This document shows, in pieces, positions 1 through 7,395 of a stretch of 18,362 nt of DNA. The notes beneath the pieces were generated by a model, which searched no databases, was not told where the DNA came from, and saw nothing but the letters and a program-made list of their open reading frames with translations. Location: the NCBI GenBank assembly GCA_937859855.1, contig CALMAR010000450.1, positions 1 to 18,362 on the forward strand, in the 5' to 3' direction. The position numbers were made by a program, and so were the translations under genes. Positions within the stretch are counted from its first letter, which is position 1, and each line of letters begins with the position of its first letter. Origin of the DNA: an uncultured Kineosporia sp. GTDB lineage: Bacteria > Actinomycetota > Actinomycetes > Actinomycetales > Kineosporiaceae.

Positions 1-331
1 GTTCTACGCGGGAAGCCGCCACCGCGCGAACTTGGAGGCCAGTTCCCGCTGCTGGCTCGCCCGACCTCATCGGGTCAGGAGCGGGAACCGACGGCTTCCA
101 GGGTCACGCTTCGTCGAGCCGATGCACAGCAAAGCCACCAGACGTTGGCCAAGACGTTATCGAGGCGCGATCTGCCGGCGACTGCGAACCGCGACCGGGG
201 AGCGCTGCGGGCCCGCCGTCACCGGGAGGACCAGGTGGACGCCGGCTGGCACGACAGGACAGGACCGGAGCGCATGGTCGTACGGGATGCGGTGGCCGCC
301 AGGCACCGGTCGTCGGAGTTGGCCGGTTCGC
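1..331. other. Left edge, no gene recognised
   Basis: I see no coding region here with a recognisable family, a convincing start and a ribosome site. Open frames on both strands have the arginine-, proline- and alanine-rich composition typical of non-coding frames in G+C-rich DNA. The segment lies downstream of the minus-strand whiB gene. It may hold that gene's transcript end and the tail of something beginning outside the window, but no strong hairpin stands out. Confidence 0.4.
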
Positions 332-646
332 TCACCGCGTGCGCGTGCGGCGCACCGGCGAGGCGACGGCCGTCTCGGAGCGGAGGATCTGCTGGCGGTC
401 CTCCTCGGTGAGGCCGCCCCACACCCCGTAGGTCTCCCGGACGCCGAGGCCGTGCCGACGGCACTCATCCAGCACCGGGCAGCCGGCACAGACCGCCAGC
501 GCGGCGGCCTCTCGCTTGGCGCGCGCGGGTCCACGCTCGCCCTCCGGATGGAAGAACAGGCGGGCGTCCGCCTCCCGGCAGGCGGCCCGCCACTGCCACT
601 GCCACAGCTCCATCACCGTGGCGGGCAGTCGCGACAGCTCGGCCAT
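332..646 (-). CDS. WhiB-family iron-sulfur transcriptional regulator
   Basis: A 104-residue protein with the full WhiB signature: four cysteines at C23, C53, C56 and C62 in the C-Xn-C-X2-C-X5-C pattern that binds a [4Fe-4S] cluster, then the G-V-W-G-G turn at residues 74-78, and a basic tail (R-R-T-R-T-R) suited to DNA contact. WhiB proteins are actinobacterial regulators that usually act with the primary sigma factor and respond to redox or nitric oxide. The length is normal for the family. The ATG start is supported by a GGAGG ribosome site 6 bases upstream. Which paralogue this is (WhiB1, 2, 3, 4 or 7 type) cannot be decided here. The gene stands alone, with no co-directional neighbour close by. 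Confidence 0.93.
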   Translation of the reverse strand: MAELSRLPATVMELWQWQWRAACREADARLFFHPEGERGPARAKREAAALAVCAGCPVLDECRRHGLGVRETYGVWGGLTEEDRQQILRSETAVASPVRRTRTR

Positions 647-1012
647 GCTTCGCCTCCGATGGGATCGACCTCCAAAGGATCACGTGGCGGCCGGATGCGG
701 CGTAACACCCCAAAGGGTGAGGTTGACCCCCCGGCCGCTCACGACTCGACCAGCAGCGGGACGCGCGAGCCACCCGTCCGCAGAGCCGTGGTACGTGCGG
801 CCAGGTCGCCGGACACGTATGCCTGGAGCAGATCCGGCTCTGCCTGCCCGCCGCGCAAGGTCTGGGCCGGAGCTGCCAGGTGTTCCGGCGAGTCGTCGAA
901 GCCGCGCACCGTGCCACCGCTGTACGTGAAGTCCCGGCCATCACGCTCATGCTCACTTCACGCACGAGCGGACGTTGATCTATCCGGCGTGTCGGCCAGT
1001 TAGGATGGCGAC
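647..1012. other. Intergenic stretch between whiB and the DUF1697 gene
   Basis: This divergent spacer must hold the promoters of both flanking genes. The clearest element is the -10 box just before the DUF1697 gene, listed separately. On the minus strand, positions 739-957 are open for 72 codons and end with R-V-P-L-L-V-E-S and a TGA. The composition is more protein-like than the other frames (S-P-E-H-L, E-P-D-L-L-Q-A-Y), but there is no good start codon and I recognise no family. It may be the tail of a truncated gene, or chance. Confidence 0.3.
1001..1006 (+). promoter_or_regulatory. -10 box TAGGAT of a leaderless promoter
   Basis: TAGGAT closely matches the actinobacterial -10 consensus and ends 6 bases before the ATG of the DUF1697 gene. 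Transcription would therefore start at or next to the A of the start codon, giving a leaderless mRNA. No ribosome site precedes the ATG, which fits. A TTGATC at 975-980 resembles a -35 box, but the 20-base spacer is long, so the -35 assignment is weak. Confidence 0.5.
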
Positions 1013-1573
1013 ATGGCAAAATCTTATCTTGCGCTGCTGCGAGGGATAAACGTCGGTGGCAAGAATAAGGTGTCGATGGTGGAACTGAAAGCCTGCCTGG
1101 AAGAGCTGGGATGCACGAACGTGCGGACGTACATTGCCAGCGGAAACGTATTGTTCGAGGCGGACCGGTCCGCTGCCCAGATGGTCGGGCTGATCGAGGA
1201 CGTGCTGCCGCGGGCTTTCGAACTCGACAGCGAGTTGGTCAAAGTCCTGATTCTGACACGCGAGCAGCTCCAGAAGGTGATCGACCAGGCGCCGCCGGGT
1301 TTCGGCACTCAGCCCGCCACCTATCATTCGGATGCGATCTTTCTCATGGATCTCGCGCCCGGCGAAGCTGTCAAGGTCTTCAAACCTCGCGCGGGCGTTG
1401 ATGCGGTCTGGCCTGGCCCCGAGGTCATCTACTCGCAGCGGTTGTCCGCCCAGCGGACCAGGAGCGGCCTGTCGGCCATCATGGCCAGCCCGCTTTATAA
1501 ATCAATGACCATCCGAAGCTGGAATACGACAGTCAAGTTACTCGAGTTGATGAAGGCTGCTCAACCCGACTAG
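1013..1573 (+). CDS. DUF1697 domain-containing protein
   Basis: A 186-residue cytosolic protein covering the whole DUF1697 family. The N-terminus reads M-A-K-S-Y-L-A-L-L-R-G-I-N-V-G-G, the hallmark of the family, followed by the conserved T-Y-I-A-S-G-N-V-L-F segment near residues 40-49 and a C-terminal R-S-W-N-T-T motif. The molecular function of DUF1697 proteins is not established. They are widespread single-domain bacterial proteins, often transferred between lineages. There is no signal peptide or membrane segment. The start is fixed by the N-terminal family motif and the -10 box immediately upstream. Codon use looks slightly less G+C-biased than in the neighbours, with several AAA, AAG, TAT and ATA codons. 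Confidence 0.9.
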   Translation: MAKSYLALLRGINVGGKNKVSMVELKACLEELGCTNVRTYIASGNVLFEADRSAAQMVGLIEDVLPRAFELDSELVKVLILTREQLQKVIDQAPPGFGTQPATYHSDAIFLMDLAPGEAVKVFKPRAGVDAVWPGPEVIYSQRLSAQRTRSGLSAIMASPLYKSMTIRSWNTTVKLLELMKAAQPD

Positions 1574-1814
1574 AGCAGTATGGCGGTGCGGTTCCAGGCC
1601 ACGGACTCGCATCGCGACGGTTCCTCGAGCGTCGGCTGTTGCCGCCGAGCGCGGTTGTTCGGAATGCCCGGGGTGTGGCCTTGCTCTGCTCGTGGGCCGT
1701 CGCTCTATAGCCTCAGGAGGGGCGCGCGGGCAGGGAAACGGCACGTCGGATCCGGCCCGCATCCCGTAGGTGCACCGCCCGGCTGCGTTCACCAGCGCAA
1801 CCCACCGGGCAGCG

Positions 1815-2753
1815 TTAGAAGGCGTGGGCCATCAGCTCGGCGAACAGTGCGTGCTCGTCGGCCGTCTCCAGCCCGCGAGCGCGGAACCAGGCGCAGACGT
1901 TCGCGCAGTCGCGTTGCAGGTAGTCCATCCCGTTGAGGTTGCCGACCAGGTCCACGATCTGCGGCAGGTCGATCACCACGAGCCGGTCACCCTGGGCGAG
2001 GATGTTGTACGCCGAGAGGTCGCCGTGGACGACGCCGTTCTGCACCATCGTGGCCAGAGCCTCGGTGAGCTGGTCGAAGTACGACCCCAGCAGCTTCAGC
2101 GAGGGTCGGGTCTGCGCCAAGCGGGGTGCGGTTCGCAGGTTGCCGTCTTCGTCGACCATCGAGATCCACTCCATCAGGATCTCGGTCTCGTCGATCTGGA
2201 CGGGGTAGGGGACCGGCAGTCCGAGGTTCCAGAAGCGCACCAGCGCCGCCCATTCCGAGACCGCCCACTCGGACGCGGCAACCAGCCGGCCGAAGGTGGA
2301 CTTGCGGTTGAGGGCGCGCTCGTCGCGCGATCGCTTCATCGAGCGTCCCTCGGTGTAGGAGGCGGCCCGATGGAACGATCGGTGCTCGGGGGAGCGGTAG
2401 CGCTTGGCTGCCATGACGACGCCGCCGGCCCGGTCGTGAGGGTCAGCTCTCTCCAGCAGGTGGACGTCGGCTTCCTTGCCGGTCTTGAGGATGCCGAGCT
2501 CGGTGTCGACCGCACCCTGGGAGGTGACCACCCAGTCCGGCCGCGGCTCGGGGCCGCGCGAGAGCGGCTCGACGCTGAGCCAGGTGGACCAGCGCTGACC
2601 ATCCGCGAGGTCGTCGTAGCTCTGGAAGTCGAAGACGAACCGGTCGTCGATGTCGCCGAGGTCCTCAGCGGGTGGGACATGGCGCCTGGCGTCGCTGATG
2701 AAGGTGTCAGGGAATGACGGGTGCTGCGGGTCGTGCGAGAAGTTGTGAGACAT
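1815..2753 (-). CDS. RIO-family serine/threonine protein kinase
   Basis: A 312-residue RIO kinase. Visible motifs are the nucleotide loop L-K-T-G-K-E-A-D-V at residues 89-97, the ATP lysine K117 in M-A-A-K-R-Y-R, the catalytic loop H-G-D-L-S-A-Y-N at 243-250 with D245 and N250, and the metal-binding D262 in V-I-D-L-P-Q. RIO kinases are atypical protein kinases without the activation and substrate loops. In archaea and eukaryotes they act in small-subunit ribosome maturation, while bacterial members are poorly studied. The reading frame runs open far upstream of this ATG, but family-like sequence begins here (M-S-H-N-F-S). The ribosome site is not strong. It is divergent from the aldo/keto reductase on the other side of a 263-base spacer. 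Confidence 0.9.
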   Translation of the reverse strand: MSHNFSHDPQHPSFPDTFISDARRHVPPAEDLGDIDDRFVFDFQSYDDLADGQRWSTWLSVEPLSRGPEPRPDWVVTSQGAVDTELGILKTGKEADVHLLERADPHDRAGGVVMAAKRYRSPEHRSFHRAASYTEGRSMKRSRDERALNRKSTFGRLVAASEWAVSEWAALVRFWNLGLPVPYPVQIDETEILMEWISMVDEDGNLRTAPRLAQTRPSLKLLGSYFDQLTEALATMVQNGVVHGDLSAYNILAQGDRLVVIDLPQIVDLVGNLNGMDYLQRDCANVCAWFRARGLETADEHALFAELMAHAF

Positions 2754-3016
2754 CGCCGGAGGTACTCCGTGAGGTGAGAGGGGATCGGTCTGCGGACAGG
2801 CCGAAGGCAGTGGTTGGCACGTCGCATCTCCTCTCGTGGAGCACCGGGCGGTCGGGGTGTCGAGCCCATGGTGGGGGCGCACGCCGGCAGCAGCAAGCCA
2901 TTTTCTCCAGGTCATGACGCTTCCCGTGAGCGGGATCCGGCCGGCGTACACCCGACCCGCGGCGGTGACCTGTGCAACGCTGCCTGTGCACTGGTTGGGC
3001 TGTGGAGGCGAGACGG

Positions 3017-3973
3017 TTGACCGAGAGCACAGAGACGTATGGATCTTGCTTGGGCTGCATGTTCTTCGGGACCAAGGTGGATCGGCGGCAATCCTTCCGG
3101 CTGTTGGACGCCTACCTGGATGCGGGTGGGCGCTGGCTGGACACCGCGAACAACTACGCGGCGTGGCTGGAGGGGGCGACAGGCGACGAGAGCGAGCTGC
3201 TGCTGGGGGAGTGGCTGGCGTCGCGCGCGTTACCGGATGACCTGCTCGTCGCCACGAAGGTCGGTGCTCGGCCTGCGCCCGATGCCGGCAGCTCCGGGCG
3301 CAGACTCGGGCTGTCCGCTCCCGCCGTGCGCGAGCAGGTTGAGGGCAGTCTGCGACGGCTGGGTGTCGAGCGGGTGGGACTGCTGTACGCGCACATCGAC
3401 GACCGTTCGGTTCCGCTCGCCGAGACGCTTGGGGCCTTCGATGAGCTCGTTCGCGAGGGTCTGGTCGGTTCCGTGGCATGCAGCAACTACACGAAGGACA
3501 GATTGGCCGAGGCGCTGTCCACATCCCGGCGAGAAGGCCTGGCTACCTATCAGGTCACTCAGATGCGAGCCAGCTTTCTGACCCCGGCCCTGGGCGCCGA
3601 CTTCGGCGTCCAGGAGCCGCTGGACGACGAACTCCTAGCGTTTGCCGAGGCGAACTCGGTGCGTGTGACCGCCTACTCGGCGCTGCTGACGGGCGCCTAC
3701 TCGCGACTGGATCGGCCGGTACCCAGCCAATACGATCATGATCGAACGCGGCGGCAACTGGATGCGCTGGCCGCCGTCGCCCAGCAGAGTGGTGCGACCG
3801 TCAACCAGGTCGTGCTGAGTTGGCTGGGTGGTCACGGCATCGTGCCGGTCCTCGGAGTCTCGCGCGACGACCAGCTGTCCGAGGCGCTCACGTCGCCGGT
3901 GCTCGACCAGGACACTCTCGCGAAGCTGGACGACGCCCGTGGACCGTACGTCGCATCAAACCGACCCGCCTGA
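3017..3973 (+). CDS. Aldo/keto reductase
   Basis: A 318-residue NAD(P)H-dependent oxidoreductase with the (beta/alpha)8 aldo/keto reductase fold. From the TTG start chosen here, the catalytic tetrad is visible as D42 and Y47 (L-D-T-A-N-N-Y), K80 (A-T-K-V) and H125 (L-Y-A-H-I-D), with C-S-N-Y further on and the cofactor-binding stretch V-P-V-L-G-V-S-R near the C-terminus. TTG 3017 is preferred because GGAGG lies 8 bases upstream. An in-frame GTG at 2972 would add 15 residues unlike the family. The substrate cannot be read from sequence. It is close to the AKR subgroup found beside sugar-metabolism genes, but the neighbours (a RIO kinase and an epoxide hydrolase) give no pathway. Confidence 0.88.
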   Translation: MTESTETYGSCLGCMFFGTKVDRRQSFRLLDAYLDAGGRWLDTANNYAAWLEGATGDESELLLGEWLASRALPDDLLVATKVGARPAPDAGSSGRRLGLSAPAVREQVEGSLRRLGVERVGLLYAHIDDRSVPLAETLGAFDELVREGLVGSVACSNYTKDRLAEALSTSRREGLATYQVTQMRASFLTPALGADFGVQEPLDDELLAFAEANSVRVTAYSALLTGAYSRLDRPVPSQYDHDRTRRQLDALAAVAQQSGATVNQVVLSWLGGHGIVPVLGVSRDDQLSEALTSPVLDQDTLAKLDDARGPYVASNRPA

Positions 3974-4067
3974 GGAGGCGTCTCGGTCCTGTGCCGGGCG
4001 ATGTTTGACAGTTCCGTGCCAGGTGACGGTTGACAGGCCCGCCGGCTGATCTCCGGCAAGGTGGACG

Positions 4068-5201
4068 GTGTCGATCGGCTTCGACGTGGACACGGCGAAG
4101 GCCACCGTCGACGATGGGCGAGTGATCGAGTCCTTCGCGCCCGAGGTGTCCGCAAAGGAGTTGGATGATCTGCGGAACCGGTTGCGGGCTACTCGGTGGC
4201 CCGGCCCGGAGACGGATCCAGGGCAGGGGGTGGCCCTGGCCGAGTTGCGCGAGTTCTGCAGGTACTGGGCTGACGGGTACGACTGGCATCGGTGCGAGCA
4301 GCAACTCACGCAGCTGGGCTTGTTCCGAACGGTTGTCGACGGACTGGGGATCACCTTCCTGCATGCGCGCTCGCCGCGGAGGGATGCATTCCCGCTCCTG
4401 CTCACCCATGGCTGGCCCGAATCCGTGATCGAATTCGTGGACGCACTGGTGCCGTTAAGCGAAGCAGGTTTCTCCTGTGTCGTTCCCTCGCTGCCTGGAT
4501 ACGGCTGGAGTGATCAGCCGACAACTCCCGGTTGGGGTGTCGATCGGACCGCGCGGGCTTGGGCCGCGCTCATGGCAGAGCTCGGCTACGACCGCTACGG
4601 CGCGGCAGGCAGCGACTGGGGCACCAGCGTTAGCGCAAGCCTCGGGCAGCAGGATCGGCAGCATGTCGTCGGAATTCACCTGTTCCCACCCCTGGCCCCA
4701 CCGTTGCCGGGTACGCCCAGGGCAGCTCAGGACCAGCGGCCGGATGACGCCGGCTACTCCACCGAGCAGCGGACCCGTCCACAGACAATTGGATACTCTC
4801 TCAGCGACTCGCCCGCCGGGTTGGCCGCGTGGATCATCGAAAAGACCGACACCTGGCTGGATCCGCGCAGCCGTCTGCAGCGGGATTCCGTGATCGACAA
4901 CGTGATGCACTACTGGCTGCCCCGCACGGGCGCGTCCGCTGCGCGCCTGTACTGGGAAAGCCTCAGCGACGTCTCGCGCTGGCTCGAAGGCCCGCTCCAA
5001 GACCAAGACCTGGTCCACGTCGCCACGGGCGCCAGCGTCTGTCCCTATGAGCTGCAGCGGCCTACCAGACGTGAGGCCGAGCAGCGGTTCACCGACATCC
5101 GGTACTGGAACGAACCTGACCTTGGCGGTCACTTCCTAGCCTGGGAGCAGCCAAGTCTCTTCGCCCGGGAGGTCACGGCGTTCTTCGACATGATCCGCTG
5201 A
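4068..5201 (+). CDS. Epoxide hydrolase-family alpha/beta hydrolase
   Basis: A protein of up to 377 residues with an N-terminal epoxide-hydrolase domain (L-R-A-T-R-W-P near residues 39-45) and an alpha/beta-hydrolase core. Numbered from GTG 4068, it shows the oxyanion motif H-G-W-P at 114-117, P-G-Y-G-W-S-D at 143-149, the nucleophile D183 in G-S-D-W-G, and the catalytic histidine H355 in G-G-H-F. An Asp nucleophile with H-G-x-P is typical of soluble epoxide hydrolases, which open epoxides to diols. The natural substrate is unknown. The start is uncertain: GTG 4068 has only an AAGGTGG-like site very close by, and GTG 4122 (V19) would place the N-terminus where most homologues begin. It is a single gene, 94 bases after the aldo/keto reductase. 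Confidence 0.87.
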   Translation: MSIGFDVDTAKATVDDGRVIESFAPEVSAKELDDLRNRLRATRWPGPETDPGQGVALAELREFCRYWADGYDWHRCEQQLTQLGLFRTVVDGLGITFLHARSPRRDAFPLLLTHGWPESVIEFVDALVPLSEAGFSCVVPSLPGYGWSDQPTTPGWGVDRTARAWAALMAELGYDRYGAAGSDWGTSVSASLGQQDRQHVVGIHLFPPLAPPLPGTPRAAQDQRPDDAGYSTEQRTRPQTIGYSLSDSPAGLAAWIIEKTDTWLDPRSRLQRDSVIDNVMHYWLPRTGASAARLYWESLSDVSRWLEGPLQDQDLVHVATGASVCPYELQRPTRREAEQRFTDIRYWNEPDLGGHFLAWEQPSLFAREVTAFFDMIR

Positions 5202-5355
5202 ACCGCGCGCCGGACCTCAAGCCGTCCGCAGCTAGCCGTTCACCTCTCCGTTTCGGACAAGCGCGCGATTCGGGTAGTCGGAGGCGACCCGCTATGGCAG
5301 ATGGCAGAACGAACGAAAGACGGCATGGGGAAAGGTCCGTTGCCATCGATCGGGT

Positions 5356-5383
5356 TTGATCGCGCTGGCACCCAGCGCAGGAT
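5356..5383 (+). promoter_or_regulatory. Candidate promoter with palindrome between -35 and -10
   Basis: TTGATC (5356-5361) and CAGGAT (5378-5383) are spaced like -35 and -10 boxes. The space between is filled by a perfect 7-base inverted repeat, GCGCTGG-cac-CCAGCGC (5362-5378). A palindrome inside the spacer recalls MerR-type operators, though no MerR gene is in the window. It lies 75 bases before the ATG of the first VOC gene and 154 bases after the epoxide hydrolase stop. It could instead be a hairpin without promoter function. Confidence 0.35.
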
Positions 5384-5457
5384 GTCAGTCACCGGACCCA
5401 AGCCCTGTGGAATGAACGCACCTCGTGGTTGTCAGTGGTCCCTGCCAAGCTCGCCGC

Positions 5458-5967
5458 ATGACAGTCAACGCCCAGGTTCCCCAGCGATACTCCACGGTCA
5501 ACGCGTGGGTGATCAGTGAAGACACGGACGCCGAGGTCCGCTTCCTGGTCTCAGCTCTTGAGGGTTACGAAACTCCTGGATCTCGGATGCTCGACGCCGA
5601 CGGCGATATAGGGCATGTCGAGGTCGAGATCGGTGACAGTGTCGTCATGTTGTTCGATGCCAAGCCGGGGTGGGCCGCTACTCCGGCGCATCTGCGCGTC
5701 TACGTTGCTGATGTGGAGGCGGCCACACGGAGGGCGTCGGATGCGGGGGCTCGGGTGGTCACCCGGCCCACCCTGCTCTCCTTCGGAGAGCGTGTCGCAC
5801 GAATTCGTGATTCTCAGGGGCACCTGTGGTGGTTGCACGAGCGGGTAGAGGACGTGCCGCCGGATGAGATGGCGGCCCGCTTCGGCGATCCAGCAGCGCA
5901 GGAGGCCATGGCCTACGTGCAGCAAAGCCTCCGCGAAGAGCTGAGCCGCTCAGCCTCCGAGGGATGA
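5458..5967 (+). CDS. VOC-family protein (PhnB/glyoxalase-like)
   Basis: A 169-residue cytosolic protein with the vicinal-oxygen-chelate fold made of paired beta-alpha-beta-beta-beta units. Typical features are Y-S-T-V-N-A-W near the start, the G-H-V-E-V-E-I-G strand, L-R-V-Y-V-A-D-V-E-A-A in the middle, and the closing D-S-Q-G-H-L-W-W-L-H strand. VOC proteins include glyoxalases, dioxygenases, fosfomycin- and bleomycin-resistance proteins and PhnB-like proteins of unknown function. This one is PhnB-like by its pattern, but its substrate is unknown. ATG 5458 is chosen over GTG 5425 because similarity begins just after it. Neither has a strong ribosome site. A helical tail (R-F-G-D-P-A-A-Q-E) extends beyond the domain. 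Confidence 0.8.
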   Translation: MTVNAQVPQRYSTVNAWVISEDTDAEVRFLVSALEGYETPGSRMLDADGDIGHVEVEIGDSVVMLFDAKPGWAATPAHLRVYVADVEAATRRASDAGARVVTRPTLLSFGERVARIRDSQGHLWWLHERVEDVPPDEMAARFGDPAAQEAMAYVQQSLREELSRSASEG

Positions 5968-5992
5968 TTCAGCCCGGCCGGCACTGGACCTA

Positions 5993-6016
5993 AGCCCCAG
6001 GCGCGCGCCCTGGGCT
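5993..6016 (+). terminator. Hairpin, possible intrinsic terminator
   Basis: An imperfect inverted repeat with arms CCCAGG and CCTGGG around a CGCGCGC loop, extended by an AG/CT pair after one bulged C, begins 26 bases after the VOC stop codon. There is no T-run, which is usual for actinobacterial hairpin terminators. It could equally work as an RNA stability element. Confidence 0.4.
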
Positions 6017-6092
6017 GGTGAAGCACGGCGCTGATCTTGCCTGGTCAGGGCGCCTGCTGCGGTGAGCCGTTGCGTTTGATCCACTCTCATTG

Positions 6093-6111
6093 AGTGATCT
6101 CGTAGATCACT
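6093..6111. promoter_or_regulatory. Perfect 7-base inverted repeat, candidate operator
   Basis: AGTGATC-tcgta-GATCACT is a perfect dyad with a 5-base centre, about 100 bases upstream of the GTG of the second VOC gene and beyond the hairpin that closes the previous gene. Its size and symmetry fit a binding site for a dimeric repressor such as a TetR-, GntR- or MarR-type protein. No such regulator lies beside it in this window, so the factor is unknown. Confidence 0.4.
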
Positions 6112-6210
6112 TCGCTGTGTTCGGCGCCGGGCAGCTCGCCGCGAGAGACGGGACCAGGAGATATCGCTATGGTCTGCTGACGTCATCGCAGCGCTGAGAC
6201 GGAGGCACCT

Positions 6211-6633
6211 GTGAAGATAGAATTCATTGCGAGTGTTTCGGTGATCACCAGCGACCTCAACGCCAGTCGCGCCCTCTACGTCGATGCTCTTGGCCTGCCG
6301 CTGCAGCACGCCGAGGGAGACGAGTACATCCACAGCGAGGCGATCGAAGGCAGCAAGCACTTCGGCGTGTGGCCGCTGTCTCAGGCGGCTCAGGCCTGTT
6401 TCGGGCATCCAGATTGGCCCGCCGACACACCGCAGCCGCAGGCCAGCGTCGAGTTCGAGCTCGCCGACGGCGATGCTGTGCAGGCCGGCATCGAGGAACT
6501 GCGCTCGGCAGGCCACACCGTGTTGCACGATGCCCGGACCGAACCGTGGGGCCAGACGGTAGCCCGCCTGCTGTCGCCTGAGGGTCTTGTTGTCGGCCTC
6601 TCATACGCGGCGTGGCTGCACGAGCGCGGATGA
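6211..6633 (+). CDS. VOC-family protein (glyoxalase/bleomycin-resistance type)
   Basis: A 140-residue single-domain VOC protein. The N-terminal module reads I-T-S-D-L-N-A-S-R-A-L-Y-V-D-A-L-G-L-P-L, the typical first helix and turn. The second module has S-V-E-F-E-L-A-D-G-D-A-V and closes with W-G-Q-T-V-A-R-L-L-S-P-E-G-L. Family members usually act as metal-dependent isomerases or dioxygenases, or bind small molecules. The substrate here is unknown. GTG 6211 is supported by GGAGG at 6201-6205. The gene is transcribed alone, with a candidate operator upstream and the oppositely oriented third VOC gene downstream. Confidence 0.85.
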   Translation: MKIEFIASVSVITSDLNASRALYVDALGLPLQHAEGDEYIHSEAIEGSKHFGVWPLSQAAQACFGHPDWPADTPQPQASVEFELADGDAVQAGIEELRSAGHTVLHDARTEPWGQTVARLLSPEGLVVGLSYAAWLHERG

Positions 6634-6971
6634 TTCCTGGCCATCCCAACGAGATGGGCAGTGGGCTTCGGCACCAGAGGCGAGATCTATCTCAACCAGA
6701 TACAAGGCCTGAACCCTCCCTGGCCCGACCTGCGAGGGCAGAGGTGCGAGGCGATGCCAGGTGGGATGACGTCGCGGGGAGGCCGATTCAGTAGGGGCGG
6801 CCCCGCCGGCGAGGCGCGTACGGGACCGCCCGATCTACCGCCGCCAGCAGGCAGAGGCAGCCGGAGCGCAGCCGTTCAGCAGGCGTCCGCTGCCCATGGG
6901 ATGACGCCGAAAGGTGTGGGAAAGGTGTGCAGGGATCTTGCCCTGTGTCCGAGCCTTGATCCACCGTTCGA
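6634..6971. other. Spacer between two convergent VOC genes, no gene recognised
   Basis: This stretch separates two convergent genes. Open frames exist (for example G-F-G-T-R-G-E-I-Y-L-N-Q-I-Q from about 6661 on the plus strand), but I recognise no family and see no ribosome site that would support a gene. It may hold the transcript ends of both VOC genes, or debris from the decayed element to the right. Confidence 0.35.
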
Positions 6972-7361
6972 TCAGAACCGTCTTGCGGCTGCAGCTTCGA
7001 TCAGGCAGAAAGGGTGGCCCGCCGGGTCCAGCATGACCGTTAGGTGCGGATCGGGTGGCTCGGGCTGGACGGCGACTGACGCGCCGAGTTGCATCAGAGA
7101 GCTCCGCGCCGTGTCGATGTCTTCGACGACCAGCTCGAAGTGCGACTGCACCGGTACCTCGGACGACGGCCAGCTCGGCCGTCGATAGTCGGACACGATG
7201 CGGAAGTTCAGTGCGATCCCACCGGCATCAACCGAGGTGACGCCGGGTTGGCGGTTTGTCACATGCCCGCCCAGGGCGCCAACGTAGAACTGCGCCATAG
7301 CTTCGGGGTCGTCGCAGTCGATCGTCTGCGCAAACCACTGAACAACCCCACGCTGCTCCAT
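6972..7361 (-). CDS. VOC-family protein (glyoxalase-like domain)
   Basis: A 129-residue single-domain protein of the glyoxalase-like VOC group. It begins V-V-Q-W-F-A-Q-T-I-D-C-D-D-P, the start typical of this group, continues with M-A-Q-F-Y-V-G-A-L-G-G, then Q-S-H-F-E-L-V-V-E-D-I-D and the final D-P-A-G-H-P-F-C-L-I-E strand. Such proteins are common in actinobacteria and mostly uncharacterised. ATG 7361 is chosen because family similarity starts within a few residues. The frame continues upstream for 17 non-family residues. No clear ribosome site is present, so the transcript may be leaderless. It is divergent from the decayed integrase that begins about 35 bases away. Confidence 0.84.
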   Translation of the reverse strand: MEQRGVVQWFAQTIDCDDPEAMAQFYVGALGGHVTNRQPGVTSVDAGGIALNFRIVSDYRRPSWPSSEVPVQSHFELVVEDIDTARSSLMQLGASVAVQPEPPDPHLTVMLDPAGHPFCLIEAAAARRF

Positions 7362-7395
7362 TGAACAAGTCTCACACGCGTCGATCCGGCGCCAA

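Noticed and set aside
1770..2717. A 315-codon plus-strand frame across the RIO kinase
   Set aside because: The minus strand carries every RIO kinase motif in the right order. The plus frame matches nothing I recognise and is a codon-position mirror.
2754..3524. A long N-terminal extension of the RIO kinase frame upstream of ATG 2753
   Set aside because: The extension is Arg/Pro-rich, overlaps the aldo/keto reductase on the other strand, and family similarity begins only at the chosen ATG.
4529..4540. A stretch CCCGGTTGG in the epoxide hydrolase gene as the missing att copy for tRNA-Asn
   Set aside because: Only nine bases match, inside a conserved coding region, so it is most likely chance.
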